Origin: Asaia bogorensis
GTDB taxonomy: Bacteria; Pseudomonadota; Alphaproteobacteria; Acetobacterales; Acetobacteraceae
Length of the DNA stretch: 19,941 bases
Assembly: GCA_945874515.1 (NCBI GenBank)
Contig: CAMCHA010000004.1
Location: 1 to 19,941, forward strand
Reading direction: 5' to 3'
A program made the position numbers and the translations under genes. Numbering within the stretch: position 1 is the first letter of the stretch; each line of letters opens with the position of its first letter. Positions 1 through 7,650 of this stretch are shown one piece after another. A model generated the notes under the pieces. It was not told the origin of the DNA. It searched no databases and saw only the letters and a list, made by a program, of their open reading frames with translations.

Positions 1-98
1 AGGGCAAGGTGGATGCGATGCAAATCCTGCAAATGCGCTGCAACACGCTGGCGGCATTCGCGGGCAGTGTCATCCGATGCGGTGCTTGTTGGTTCCAT
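1..98 (-). CDS. 5' end of an unknown protein, cut by the window edge
   Basis: Only the first 32 codons are visible, so no function can be given. The start is well supported: ATG at 98-96 (minus strand) is preceded by a full AGGAGG ribosome binding site at 110-105 with six bases between. The visible peptide begins MEPTSTASDDTARECRQRVA and continues with a His/Gln/Leu-rich stretch that looks helical and soluble. No signal peptide or membrane segment is seen. A TTGACG hexamer at 148-143 on the minus strand could be a -35 box, but no convincing -10 follows it. The gene reads in the same direction as the glycosyltransferase pair upstream of it and is separated from it by about 100 bases containing a hairpin. 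Confidence 0.55.
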   Translation of the reverse strand, partial: MEPTSTASDDTARECRQRVAAHLQDLHRIHLA

Positions 99-162
99 TG
101 GGGACCTCCTAATGCAAGCTTAGGTTGCTATGCTTAAATTTCCGTCAAATTGCGGAGGAGAA

Positions 163-184
163 ATTCTTGTAGCCTGACAAGAAT
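163..184 (-). terminator. possible weak hairpin terminator after the glycosyltransferase pair
   Basis: There is a perfect 8-bp inverted repeat, ATTCTTGT (163-170) and ACAAGAAT (177-184), with a 6-base loop. It begins 12 bases past the stop codon of the minus-strand gene at 197. On the minus strand it is followed by TTTCTCC. The stem is AT-rich and the T tract is short, so this could equally be an operator for the gene starting at 98. Confidence 0.35.
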
Positions 185-196
185 AGGTTCAGTCTA

Positions 197-790
197 TTAT
201 CGGTTGCGGGTAGGCGCAAGGGCCGCCAGGTCCTCGTCGCTATCTACATCGCGCTTTGGCGGCAGTAATGCCAAGCGATGGCGGCGGAAATTGGCCAGCG
301 TATCCGCCAGCGCATGGGGGCTCGACCAGCGCACCTTGGCGAAGGGGCGATGCGGGCGCCGAGGGCCGAAGCCCACCAGCCAATAGCCGCCATCCAGCGC
401 CGGGCCAAAAACCGCATCCGCCCTTCCCAGGGCGCGAAACCCAGCGGCGATATCAGCGGGGCCAAGGCCAGGAATATCGCTGCCGATCAGGATGGCGCGC
501 GGGAAGGGCGCCATGGCCTTTTCCATGCGCCGTCCTAAATCGCCAGTAACTTGTCCCATGCGTGGCGTACCGCGCGGCGCCAAACGCCCCCAATCCGCCC
601 GCGCCCCGGCTGGGGTTATGGCCAGAATCGTGTGCCATCTTCGGTCGCGTGCAATGGGCCAGGCAGTGGCGGCCAGCATGGCTCGATAAAAGCGCAAGGC
701 GCCGCGCGGGCCAATGCCCGCGGCCAGGCGCCGTTTAACCGCGCCAAGGCGTGGCGCGCGGGCGAAAATGATCACAATGGGGCGGCGCAT
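197..790 (-). CDS. TIGR04282-type (DUF2064) GT-A fold nucleotidyl/glycosyltransferase-like protein
   Basis: This 197-residue protein belongs to the DUF2064/CofC-like group that databases call TIGR04282, known as rSAM/selenodomain-associated or arsenosugar-related transferase 1. Visible landmarks are the N-terminal MRRPIVIIFARAPRLGAVKRR strand and loop (residues 1-21), the GSDIPG motif (103-108) where the family has its metal/nucleotide-binding aspartate, GPALDGGYWLVG (129-140) and DVDSDEDL (181-188) near the end. The frame is open up to 922, but a start there would run deep into the preceding gene. ATG at 790 is preceded by GGTGAGG and gives a normal N-terminus. It lies 17 bases after the TIGR04283-type gene, so the two are very probably cotranscribed. 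The natural substrate of the family is not firmly known, and the arsenosugar label comes from context in other genomes. Confidence 0.82.
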   Translation of the reverse strand: MRRPIVIIFARAPRLGAVKRRLAAGIGPRGALRFYRAMLAATAWPIARDRRWHTILAITPAGARADWGRLAPRGTPRMGQVTGDLGRRMEKAMAPFPRAILIGSDIPGLGPADIAAGFRALGRADAVFGPALDGGYWLVGFGPRRPHRPFAKVRWSSPHALADTLANFRRHRLALLPPKRDVDSDEDLAALAPTRNR

Positions 791-807
791 CACCTCACCA
801 AAGCCGA

Positions 808-1494
808 TCAGCGTCGGCGCGCATAGACCCGCGCAATCCGATCCGGCGAAACCCCCACGAACCAGAGCGTCAGGCAGAACAAGTTCCGCGCCGAACGGGC
901 ATACCAGCCATCCCGCTGCCATTTCTCGGCCGAGGTGATGAAATCTGCTGGCAGGGCGACTAACGACCTGCGGCCAATGCGGCGAATCAGCGCCACATCT
1001 TCCATCAGTGGAATAGGCTCATAACCGCCAAGCGCGTGATAGAAATCGCGCCCGATCAGCAGGCCCTGATCGCCATAGGGCAGGCCAAGCCAATGGCAGC
1101 GCCAAGCCACCATGGCCTCAAGCCGGCGCGCTTCGGGTGCTGGATCATCAAGTGCAAAGCGGAAATAGCCGGCATGCATCGCGGCTTCGGGGCGGGCTAT
1201 GAAGCCTGCAACGGCTTCCTGCCAACCCGCGCCTGGGCGCGTATCAGCATGCAGTGCCAGCAGCCAAGGCTGGGTTGCGGCTTCGGTGGCGGCGCGCAGC
1301 TGCGGGCCGCGCCCGCGTGGGGCTGTAAGCACCTGGGCGCCGCAGGCCCGCGCGATGTCGGGCGTGCCATCCGTACTGCCGCCATCGGCGATGATGATTT
1401 CCGCCACCGCACCGCGCAAAGCCGCGAGCGTCGCCGGCAGGCTTGCGGCGGCGTTAAGCGTCGGGATCAGTGCGGAGATGGGCAAAGGAATCAT
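808..1494 (-). CDS. TIGR04283-type family 2 glycosyltransferase
   Basis: This 228-residue GT2-fold glycosyltransferase is the usual partner of the TIGR04282 protein encoded next to it. Visible motifs are the opening beta strand ISALIPTLNAA (6-16), ADGGSTDGT (36-44) that binds the nucleotide sugar, LHADT (81-85) as the DxD-like metal site, and MEDVALIRR in the acceptor-side region around residue 165. A hydrophobic C-terminal stretch (LFCLTLWFVGV) may sit at the membrane. The ATG at 1494 has only a poor AGGAA-like site. A GTTC-N7-GTTC motif lies directly upstream (1497-1511), so a repressor bound there would cover the translation start region. In other genomes the pair accompanies an ArsS radical SAM gene. 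Here the adjacent radical SAM gene is divergent and of a different family. Confidence 0.85.
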   Translation of the reverse strand: MIPLPISALIPTLNAAASLPATLAALRGAVAEIIIADGGSTDGTPDIARACGAQVLTAPRGRGPQLRAATEAATQPWLLALHADTRPGAGWQEAVAGFIARPEAAMHAGYFRFALDDPAPEARRLEAMVAWRCHWLGLPYGDQGLLIGRDFYHALGGYEPIPLMEDVALIRRIGRRSLVALPADFITSAEKWQRDGWYARSARNLFCLTLWFVGVSPDRIARVYARRR

Positions 1495-1496
1495 TT

Positions 1497-1511
1497 GTTC
1501 CTATTTTGTTC
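1497..1511 (+). promoter_or_regulatory. candidate LexA (SOS) box, GTTC-N7-GTTC
   Basis: GTTC at 1497-1500 and GTTC at 1508-1511 are separated by exactly seven bases (CTATTTT). This is the direct-repeat LexA motif established for Alphaproteobacteria. It lies in the 73-base divergent gap between the GT2 gene and the radical SAM gene. A TTGACT hexamer at 1512-1517 follows at once and could be the -35 box for the radical SAM gene, with a weak CAGAGT 17 bases later, so LexA would occlude polymerase there. The identification rests on the motif alone. Confidence 0.6.
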
Positions 1512-1567
1512 TTGACTCGCCCTGGCCTTCCTGGCAGAGTGGTGAGGATTGGAAAGGGAAGCATTTC

Positions 1568-2701
1568 ATGCCCGATGGTATCCCCAACCTGACCCCTGGC
1601 GATAGCGGTGCGCAATGCTTCGCCATGCCATCCCTGGCGCGCAAGGGGCGCGGGGCGGTCTCCAACCCGGCGGTGCGCTTTGAGCCGGCGCGGCGGGAGG
1701 CGTTTGATGATGGCTGGGCGACGCTTGAGCAAAGCTTCGCTGAATTGCCGCCCTTGCCGACCAGCCTGACCGAGGACCGGGCTAAATCTGCGCTGAGTTA
1801 CAATGAAAGCCCGGATCTGGGTTTTGACCGGTCCATCAACCCCTATCGTGGCTGTGAGCATGGCTGCATCTACTGCTATGCGCGGCCATCCCATGCCTAT
1901 CTGGGCTTCTCGCCGGGGCTCGATTTCGAAACGCGGCTGATGTTCAAGCCTGACATCGCGGCGCTGCTGGAAAAGGAGCTCCGTAAGCCAGGCTATCAGC
2001 CCCGCCCGATCGCCCTTGGCGCCAATACGGACCCCTATCAGCCGGTGGAACGCCAATTGGGGCTGACCCGCGCGGTGCTGGAAGTGCTGGACCGTTTCAG
2101 CCACCCCGTTACCATTGTCACCAAATCTGCGGGCGTTTTGCGCGATGCCGATATTCTGCAGCGCCTGGCCGCGCGCAATCTGGTGCGGGTGTGCCTTTCC
2201 ATCACCACGCTGGACCCGGGCTTGGCGCGCATCATGGAACCGCGCGCGGCCACACCGGCGCGTCGGTTGCAGGCCGTCCGGGAATTGACGGCTGCCGGCG
2301 TGCCAACCGCCATCCTGGCCGCGCCCATGATCCCCGCGGTGAATGACATGGAATTGGAAAAGCTGCTGGAACAGGGCGCCGCGGCGGGGGCGACCAGCGC
2401 GGGCTATGTGCTGCTGCGCCTGCCCTTGGAAATCAAACAGCTTTTTGAAGAATGGTTGGCCCGGCACATGCCCGATCGCGCGGCCCGGGTGTTGTCCCTG
2501 ATCCGTCAGACTCGCGGCGGCGCGCTTTATGATAGCCGCTTTGGCCAGCGCCAGACCGGCAGCGGACCTTATGCGGAATTGCTGGCGCGGCGCTTTGCCG
2601 TCGCCATGCGCAGGCTTGGCCTGGAGAAGCGCGGCGGTGGGACGGGCGCGCTGGAGTGCGGGCACTTCGCGGTGCCTGGGGCGCAGATGTCCTTGTTCTA
2701 A
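1568..2701 (+). CDS. PA0069-family radical SAM protein (SplB-like)
   Basis: This is a 377-residue radical SAM enzyme. The cluster motif is CEHGCIYC with cysteines at residues 96, 100 and 103 in the CxxxCxxC spacing that holds a 4Fe-4S cluster and S-adenosylmethionine. The flanking YNESPDLGFDRSINPYRGC and the N-terminal RKGRGAVSNPAVRFE are typical of the PA0069/Rv2578c group, which is related to spore photoproduct lyase. The substrate is unknown, and a DNA-repair role is only suggested by similarity and by the upstream LexA-like box. ATG at 1568 (GGAAAGGGAAG upstream) was chosen over the in-frame ATG at 1625. The frame is open much further upstream, but that part overlaps the divergent GT2 gene. 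A GC-rich hairpin with a T tract follows the stop. Confidence 0.85.
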   Translation: MPDGIPNLTPGDSGAQCFAMPSLARKGRGAVSNPAVRFEPARREAFDDGWATLEQSFAELPPLPTSLTEDRAKSALSYNESPDLGFDRSINPYRGCEHGCIYCYARPSHAYLGFSPGLDFETRLMFKPDIAALLEKELRKPGYQPRPIALGANTDPYQPVERQLGLTRAVLEVLDRFSHPVTIVTKSAGVLRDADILQRLAARNLVRVCLSITTLDPGLARIMEPRAATPARRLQAVRELTAAGVPTAILAAPMIPAVNDMELEKLLEQGAAAGATSAGYVLLRLPLEIKQLFEEWLARHMPDRAARVLSLIRQTRGGALYDSRFGQRQTGSGPYAELLARRFAVAMRRLGLEKRGGGTGALECGHFAVPGAQMSLF

Positions 2702-2711
2702 GCACGCGCCT

Positions 2712-2742
2712 GCCCCGGCCTGCTGGACGGGCGGGGGCTTTT
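2712..2742 (+). terminator. probable intrinsic terminator after the radical SAM gene
   Basis: GCCCC (2712-2716) can pair with GGGGC (2734-2738), extended after one mismatch by GCC/GGC, with a loop of about nine bases and TTTT at 2739-2742. It lies 10 bases after the radical SAM stop and 45 bases before the next start. It would separate the radical SAM transcript from the TPR-glycosyltransferase gene. Confidence 0.45.
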
Positions 2743-2786
2743 CCGGGCAAGGAAAGGCGCGCTGTTTCTGCCTGGAAGGAATCGCC

Positions 2787-5180
2787 TTGGCCTTGCCCGA
2801 TCTGCACGCCTCTCTCCGCCAGCATCAGGCCGGCAATCTGGACGCGGCCATGGCGGGCTATCGCGCCTTCCTGCAGGAGCAGCCGAACCATGCCGAGGCC
2901 AATCGGCTGCTCGGCTTGGCGCTTTTTGTGCGCGGCCAGGTAGCGCCGGCGCGTGAGGCTTTGGAACGCGCAGCCGGCTTGGCGCCGCCCAATGCTGCCC
3001 TGCTGAATGACCTTGGCAACGCGCGCCGCGCCATGGGCGATAAGGCGGCGGCGGTGGAGGCTTTCAGCGCCGCGATCAAAACCGAACCCGGCTTTGCCTT
3101 TGCCCATTTCAACCTGGCCGATGCTTTGCTGGAAGCCGGTGACGTACAGCGTGCCAGCGCAGCTTATGAAAATATCATCGCGCGCGGCATTGCCGGGATT
3201 GATGGCGATTTTCATGTCAATCGCGGGCTTTGCCGGTTGCGGCTTGGCGATGCAGCCGGCGCCATGGAAGCCTTCCGTGCCGCGCTGGCGCTGGAAGCTG
3301 GGCATTCCCGCGCCGCTGCGTCGCTTTCCGATACGCTGCAAAAGCTCGGGTCACATCGCGATGCAGTCATGTTCCTGACCGGCTTTTTGGACAAACAGCG
3401 CGCTAGTCTTGAAACCTTGATCTCACTCGGCACAGGCTTCCTGGGCTTGCGTGATTATTCTCGCGCGCTTTCGCTATTTGAACGCTTGGCCACCGCCAAG
3501 CCACCGGCCCCCAAGGCCCTGATCGGTAAGGGGTTGGCGCTGAGTGGCGAGAACCGCCATCAGGAAGCGATCCAGATCTTTGATGAGGCCTTTGCGCTTG
3601 ATCCGCACAACGCGGAAGCGCTGATCGGCAAGGGTGTTGCGCTGAAGGCGTTGCGACGTTTGCCCGAGGCGATTGAGACCTATCGCCGCGCGATTGACGT
3701 CGCGCCGCGTGCTGCCAATGCGCACCTCAACCTTGGCAATGCATTGGCGCTGCTCAATCGGCATGAGGAAGCGCTGGGCTGTTATGAACGCGTGGTGGCG
3801 CTCGATCCTGGGGTCACAGAAGCGCTTTCTTCGCTGGTCTATACCAAGCAACGGCGTTGGGATTGGGCAGTGCTGCCTGAACAGCGACAATTTCTGCTGG
3901 AGCGCGTGCGCGCGCGGCAATATGTGGCCAATCCTTTTGCGCTGCTTGGTATTTGCGATGATCCGGAACTGCACCAGATCGCCGCCCGCGCCTATACGCG
4001 TGAGACTCTACCGCTCGCGCCCAGTCTTCAGTCGCCGCAGGCCGCACAGCGTGATCGCTTGCGTATCGGATATTTCTCCGCCGATTTTCGCAATCACGCC
4101 GTCATGCAACTGATTGCTGGCGCGCTGGAGTGCCATGACCGGGACGCTTTTGAAATCCACGCTTTTTCCTACGGGCCGGAAGCCGAGGATGCGATGCGCG
4201 CACGTATCCGCGCCACCATGGATCATTTTCATGAATGTGCGCGTATGTCGGATGGCGCGATAACGGCCATGGCGCGGCGTGCTGGGATTGATATCGCCGT
4301 TGATCTCAATGGCTATACGCAGGATGCGCGGCTTGGCCCCTTTGCCGCGCGGTTGGCACCGGTACAGGTCAGCTATCTTGGCTATGCGGGCACCGTAGGT
4401 GCTGATTTCCTGGATTACATCCTGGCGGATGCGACCGTGTTGCCCATGGATCAGCAGCGCTTTTATGACGAAAAGATCATCCATTTGCCGGATAGCTATC
4501 AGGCAAATGATGACCGTCGCGTGATCGCACTCGATACGCCCTCACGCGCTGAAGCCGGGCTGCCGGCGGATGGTTTTGTTTATTGCTGCTTCAACAATGC
4601 CTATAAGATCACGCCGGAAATCTTCGCGTCCTGGATGCGCATTATGACCGCGGTGCCTGGCTCGGTCTTGTGGTTGCTCGCCAATGCTTCAGATTCCATC
4701 GCGCGGCTGCGCGGCGCGGCGGAGACGCAGGGCGTTGATCCGGCGCGGCTGGTCTTTGGGCCTTCGCTGCCCTCAGCACGGCATCTTGCGCGGCATCGGC
4801 TCGCGGATCTTTTCCTCGATACGCTGCCCTATAATGCGCATACCACGGCGAGTGATGCGCTCTGGGCTGGGCTGCCGGTGCTGACACAATTGGGGCAGGC
4901 GTTTGCCGGGCGCGTGGCGGCAAGCTTGCTGAACGCTGTTGGCCTGCCGGAAATGATCACGCGCGATGCGGCGGCTTATGAAGCGCTGGCGATTGCGATT
5001 GGCCGCGATGCTGCCCGCGCTGCTGCGCTGAGGGCCAAGCTTGCGGCGGCAATTCCCACGGCGCCGCTGTTCAACACGCCGCGCTTCACACGCCATCTGG
5101 AAGGCGCCTATCGCATGATGTGGCAGCGCCATGCCGCCGGCCTTGCGCCGGAAGGCTTCGCTGTTACGGCCGAAGAATAG
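2787..5180 (+). CDS. TPR-repeat GT41 glycosyltransferase (SPINDLY/OGT-like)
   Basis: This protein of about 797 residues has tandem tetratricopeptide repeats over residues 1-345 (for example AEALIGKGVALKALRRLPEA and AHLNLGNALALLNRHEEAL) and a GT41 catalytic domain from about 425 to 775. Landmarks shared with O-GlcNAc transferases, from memory of the family, are IGYFSADFRNHAV (427-439, with the conserved His), VDLNGYTQDAR, QVSYLGYAGTVGADFLDY, CFNNAYKITPE with the conserved Lys, and the donor-site segment NAHTTASDALWAGLPVLT. It probably transfers a sugar from a nucleotide donor to protein Ser/Thr. The donor and targets are unknown; bacterial relatives often modify surface proteins such as flagellins. 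The start is inferred as TTG at 2787, five bases after AAGGAA. The upstream open frame overlaps the radical SAM gene and has no family similarity. Confidence 0.85.
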   Translation: MALPDLHASLRQHQAGNLDAAMAGYRAFLQEQPNHAEANRLLGLALFVRGQVAPAREALERAAGLAPPNAALLNDLGNARRAMGDKAAAVEAFSAAIKTEPGFAFAHFNLADALLEAGDVQRASAAYENIIARGIAGIDGDFHVNRGLCRLRLGDAAGAMEAFRAALALEAGHSRAAASLSDTLQKLGSHRDAVMFLTGFLDKQRASLETLISLGTGFLGLRDYSRALSLFERLATAKPPAPKALIGKGLALSGENRHQEAIQIFDEAFALDPHNAEALIGKGVALKALRRLPEAIETYRRAIDVAPRAANAHLNLGNALALLNRHEEALGCYERVVALDPGVTEALSSLVYTKQRRWDWAVLPEQRQFLLERVRARQYVANPFALLGICDDPELHQIAARAYTRETLPLAPSLQSPQAAQRDRLRIGYFSADFRNHAVMQLIAGALECHDRDAFEIHAFSYGPEAEDAMRARIRATMDHFHECARMSDGAITAMARRAGIDIAVDLNGYTQDARLGPFAARLAPVQVSYLGYAGTVGADFLDYILADATVLPMDQQRFYDEKIIHLPDSYQANDDRRVIALDTPSRAEAGLPADGFVYCCFNNAYKITPEIFASWMRIMTAVPGSVLWLLANASDSIARLRGAAETQGVDPARLVFGPSLPSARHLARHRLADLFLDTLPYNAHTTASDALWAGLPVLTQLGQAFAGRVAASLLNAVGLPEMITRDAAAYEALAIAIGRDAARAAALRAKLAAAIPTAPLFNTPRFTRHLEGAYRMMWQRHAAGLAPEGFAVTAEE

Positions 5181-5191
5181 CCAAGCGCGCC

Positions 5192-5467
5192 ATGCCGGAT
5201 TTCGCCGCCTTTTTCGCCTCGGGTCAAGTCGCCGATTTGATGGTGGCGGTTCTATTTGTGGAAGCCTTGGCGCTGCTGGGATTTTGGTGGCTCACCGGGC
5301 GCGGCCTGCCGCCGCAATCGGTGCTCGCCCTCGTGCTGCCGGGGGTGTTCTTTGCGCTTGCTTTGCGGGCGGCGCTGACCGGGGCCTGGTGGGGCTTTGT
5401 ATCCCTTGCCATGACCGCCGCATTCTTCGCCCATGCCTGGGATTTGTGGCGCCGTTGGCGTGGTTGA
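5192..5467 (+). CDS. small hydrophobic membrane protein, function unknown
   Basis: This 91-residue protein starts 11 bases after the TPR-glycosyltransferase stop and is probably cotranscribed with it. The sequence is dominated by three hydrophobic stretches, roughly residues 12-34 (VADLMVAVLFVEALALLGFW), 42-62 (SVLALVLPGVFFALALRAAL) and 65-85 (AWWGFVSLAMTAAFFAHAW). It ends in a basic WRRWRG tail, consistent with a three-segment inner-membrane protein. I do not recognise a named family. The ribosome binding site is poor, which fits reinitiation after the upstream stop. The stop is only eight bases from the convergent hemC stop. Confidence 0.65.
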   Translation: MPDFAAFFASGQVADLMVAVLFVEALALLGFWWLTGRGLPPQSVLALVLPGVFFALALRAALTGAWWGFVSLAMTAAFFAHAWDLWRRWRG

Positions 5468-5475
5468 ACCCAGTT

Positions 5476-6426
5476 TCAGCCAAAAATATCCGCAGGGCTT
5501 TCGCGCTTCAGCGCGGCAGCCAGGTCGCGCCCAAGCTGCGGGCCATCCTTCGCCGTGGCTTCCCCCATGTTGCGCCTCAGGAAGCTGCCATCGGCGCGCG
5601 CCACAAGCCCATGCAGGCGAAGCCGCCCATCAGGCAGTAGCGTAGCGTGCGCGCCAATCGGCGTGCGGCAGGACCCATCTAGCGCGCCAAGCAAAGCGCG
5701 TTCGGCATCCGCAACCAAGCGGCTAGGCGCATGTTCAATGCGCGCGAGAAGTGCCAGCGTTGCAGCGTCATCCGCGCGCGCGGTGATGCCAACAATCCCT
5801 TGGCAGGCGGCGGGCAGCATGGCTTCTGGGTCCAGCACCACTTGTGCGCGATCCGCCATGCCAAGGCGCTTCAAGCCGGCAAGTGCCAATAGGGAACAGG
5901 TAAAGTCTCCCGCCGCCACTCGCCCGAGCCGCGTTTGCACATTGCCGCGAATGATATCCACGCGCAGATCGGGCCGCCGATGCAGCAATTGCGCTTGCCG
6001 GCGCACGGAAGCCGTGCCGACCAAGGCGCCTTGCGGCAAGACAGCAAGCGGGTCATCCGCCGTGGCCGCGCCGCATCCAGCACCTAGAATCAGCGCATCG
6101 CGCGGGTCTTCGCGTTCCAGCACACAGGCCAGAACAATGCCCGGCGGCAATTCGGTTTCCAGATCCTTGAGGCTATGCACAGCGACATCAATGCGGCCAT
6201 CGGCCAGCGCTTCATGGATTTCCTTGGCGAAAAGCCCTTTGCCGCCAATATCGGCCAAGCGCTTATCCTGCACCTTGTCGCCGGAGGTTGCGATGATGTG
6301 TTCTTCCAGCGCGCCATCTTCGGCCAGGGCCGGAATGGCCGCACGGGCCACGATTGCAAAATGTCGCGCTTGCCAAAGCGCAAGCGGGGAACCGCGCGTG
6401 CCAATGCGCATGGGCTGAGACGCCAT
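5476..6426 (-). CDS. hemC: hydroxymethylbilane synthase (porphobilinogen deaminase)
   Basis: HemC condenses four porphobilinogen molecules into hydroxymethylbilane, a step shared by heme, cobalamin and bacteriochlorophyll synthesis in the cytoplasm. The 316-residue protein shows IGTRGSPLALWQA (8-20), the substrate-binding VHSLKD with the catalytic Asp at residue 88, GTASVRRQAQLL (137-148), RGNVQTRLGRV (160-170) and LDGSCRTPIGAH (249-260) with Cys253, the dipyrromethane-cofactor attachment site. The length is normal. It is the last gene of the minus-strand photosynthesis run and starts 30 bases after bchP, so it may be under photosynthesis control. The ATG at 6426 is used, with a rather distant AAGG. 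An in-frame ATG at 6411 (MRIGTRG) is possible. Confidence 0.95.
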   Translation of the reverse strand: MASQPMRIGTRGSPLALWQARHFAIVARAAIPALAEDGALEEHIIATSGDKVQDKRLADIGGKGLFAKEIHEALADGRIDVAVHSLKDLETELPPGIVLACVLEREDPRDALILGAGCGAATADDPLAVLPQGALVGTASVRRQAQLLHRRPDLRVDIIRGNVQTRLGRVAAGDFTCSLLALAGLKRLGMADRAQVVLDPEAMLPAACQGIVGITARADDAATLALLARIEHAPSRLVADAERALLGALDGSCRTPIGAHATLLPDGRLRLHGLVARADGSFLRRNMGEATAKDGPQLGRDLAAALKRESPADIFG

Positions 6427-6456
6427 TCCTCAAAAACCTTATTTGTAGCTCTGCCC

Positions 6457-7638
6457 CTAGGCCCTTGCGAAGCCAAACAGATGCGCCAAATCCTTGAAGA
6501 AAATTCGCACATGCGCAAGGGGATCGCGACGCACCAATTCCTTGTTCATGTAGGCTTCCCAAGTGAGGCGCTGCACATCCTTGTCGGCGCAGATGGAGAC
6601 AAACTTCTCCCGCCTTTTGTCCGAAGAATACCAGAAGTATTGCATGATGCCGAGCACCCAGAAGACTTTGCCATGCGCCTTCATGAAGCGCTTGCGCGCG
6701 CCGGCCAAGGCCCGTGCATCGCCGGTCTTCAGGCATTCCTCAGCGGCATCAGCGGCAAGCCGGCCAGCATACATGGCGTAGTAAATGCCCTCACCAGAGG
6801 CAGGGGCGACCACGCCCGCGGCGTCCCCGGCCAGAATCACATCGCGGCCATTATCCCAGCGCTTCAACGGCTTTAGCGGAATCGGCGCGCCTTCGCGGCG
6901 AATTGTCTCGGCATCCGTCAGGCCAATATCGCGGCGGAGTTCAGCAACCGAACCACGCAGCGAAAAGCCCTTTTGCATGGAACCCGTGCCGATGCTGGTG
7001 GTATCGCCATGCGGGAAGATCCAGGCGTAGAAATCAGGCGAAAGCTTGCCCTGGTAATAGACATCGCAGCGCTTGGAATCGAAATCCGCACCCGCACCAT
7101 TGGGCGGTGAGCGCACGATTTCATGATAGGCGAAAACGCAGCGCACCTTATCGCCGCCCCGCACTTCCTGCTTCGCCACCTGGGACCGCGCGCCATCGGC
7201 GCCAATCACCAAGCGTGCGCGCGCAGCAACGGCTGCGCCATCCTTCGATTCCCAATGGACAATGGCGGTGCCATCGGCATCGCGCGTGATGCGCTCATAA
7301 GTACCGGTCTGGCGTTCTGCGCCGGCGTGCGCAGCGCGCTCGCGCAGCCATTCGTCGAAATCTGCGCGATCCACCATGCCGACAAAACCGCCATCAATCG
7401 GCATATCCACTGCCTTGGCGCTGGGGGAGACCATGCGGGCGGAATTAATCTTCGCCACAAGCAATTCATCCGGAATGGCGAAATCGCGAATAAGGCGTGG
7501 CGGAATGGCGCCACCACAGGGTTTTATGCGCCCTGCGCGATCCAACAGCAAAACACTACGCCCTCGGCGGGCCAGGTCATCGGCTGCTGTGGCGCCGGAA
7601 GGTCCGCCGCCCACTACGATCACATCATATGTTTGCAT
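6457..7638 (-). CDS. bchP: geranylgeranyl diphosphate/bacteriochlorophyll reductase
   Basis: BchP reduces three double bonds of the geranylgeranyl tail to give the phytyl chain of bacteriochlorophyll a. The protein of about 393 residues has an N-terminal FAD-binding fold with YDVIVVGGGPSGATAA. It also has the CGGAIPPRL segment conserved in geranylgeranyl reductases, LVIGADGARS in the middle, the second FAD motif GRDVILAGDAAGVVAPASGE, and the KFVSICADKDVQRLTWEAYM tail typical of BchP/ChlP. Two ATG codons lie close together (7644 and 7638). AGGG is spaced eight bases from the second but only two from the first, so 7638 is preferred. The gene follows the orf428-type transporter with a gap of a dozen bases, in the conserved order bchG-orf428-bchP. 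Confidence 0.95.
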   Translation of the reverse strand: MQTYDVIVVGGGPSGATAADDLARRGRSVLLLDRAGRIKPCGGAIPPRLIRDFAIPDELLVAKINSARMVSPSAKAVDMPIDGGFVGMVDRADFDEWLRERAAHAGAERQTGTYERITRDADGTAIVHWESKDGAAVAARARLVIGADGARSQVAKQEVRGGDKVRCVFAYHEIVRSPPNGAGADFDSKRCDVYYQGKLSPDFYAWIFPHGDTTSIGTGSMQKGFSLRGSVAELRRDIGLTDAETIRREGAPIPLKPLKRWDNGRDVILAGDAAGVVAPASGEGIYYAMYAGRLAADAAEECLKTGDARALAGARKRFMKAHGKVFWVLGIMQYFWYSSDKRREKFVSICADKDVQRLTWEAYMNKELVRRDPLAHVRIFFKDLAHLFGFARA

Positions 7639-7650
7639 TGCCATTTCCCT

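Noticed and set aside
791..922. Longer N-terminus for the TIGR04282-type protein starting at 922
   Set aside because: It would overlap the TIGR04283-type gene by 115 bases and adds sequence unlike the family. ATG 790 has a good ribosome site and the family N-terminus.
1454..2665. 403-residue minus-strand open frame opposite the radical SAM gene
   Set aside because: It is rich in Arg, Gln, His and Ala without motifs, and is antisense to a clear radical SAM protein. It is a typical high-GC shadow frame.
808..2701. GT pair plus radical SAM gene as an ArsS arsenosugar locus
   Set aside because: The radical SAM protein is of the PA0069/SplB-like type (CEHGCIYC) and divergently transcribed. It is not ArsS, and no arsenic methyltransferase or other ars gene is present.
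2433..3341. 302-residue minus-strand open frame opposite the TPR gene
   Set aside because: It has no recognisable domain and lies antisense to TPR repeats with clear family similarity.
5555..6418. 287-residue plus-strand frame opposite hemC
   Set aside because: Its low-complexity Ser/Arg/Pro composition and lack of motifs, opposite a complete hemC, mark it as a shadow frame.
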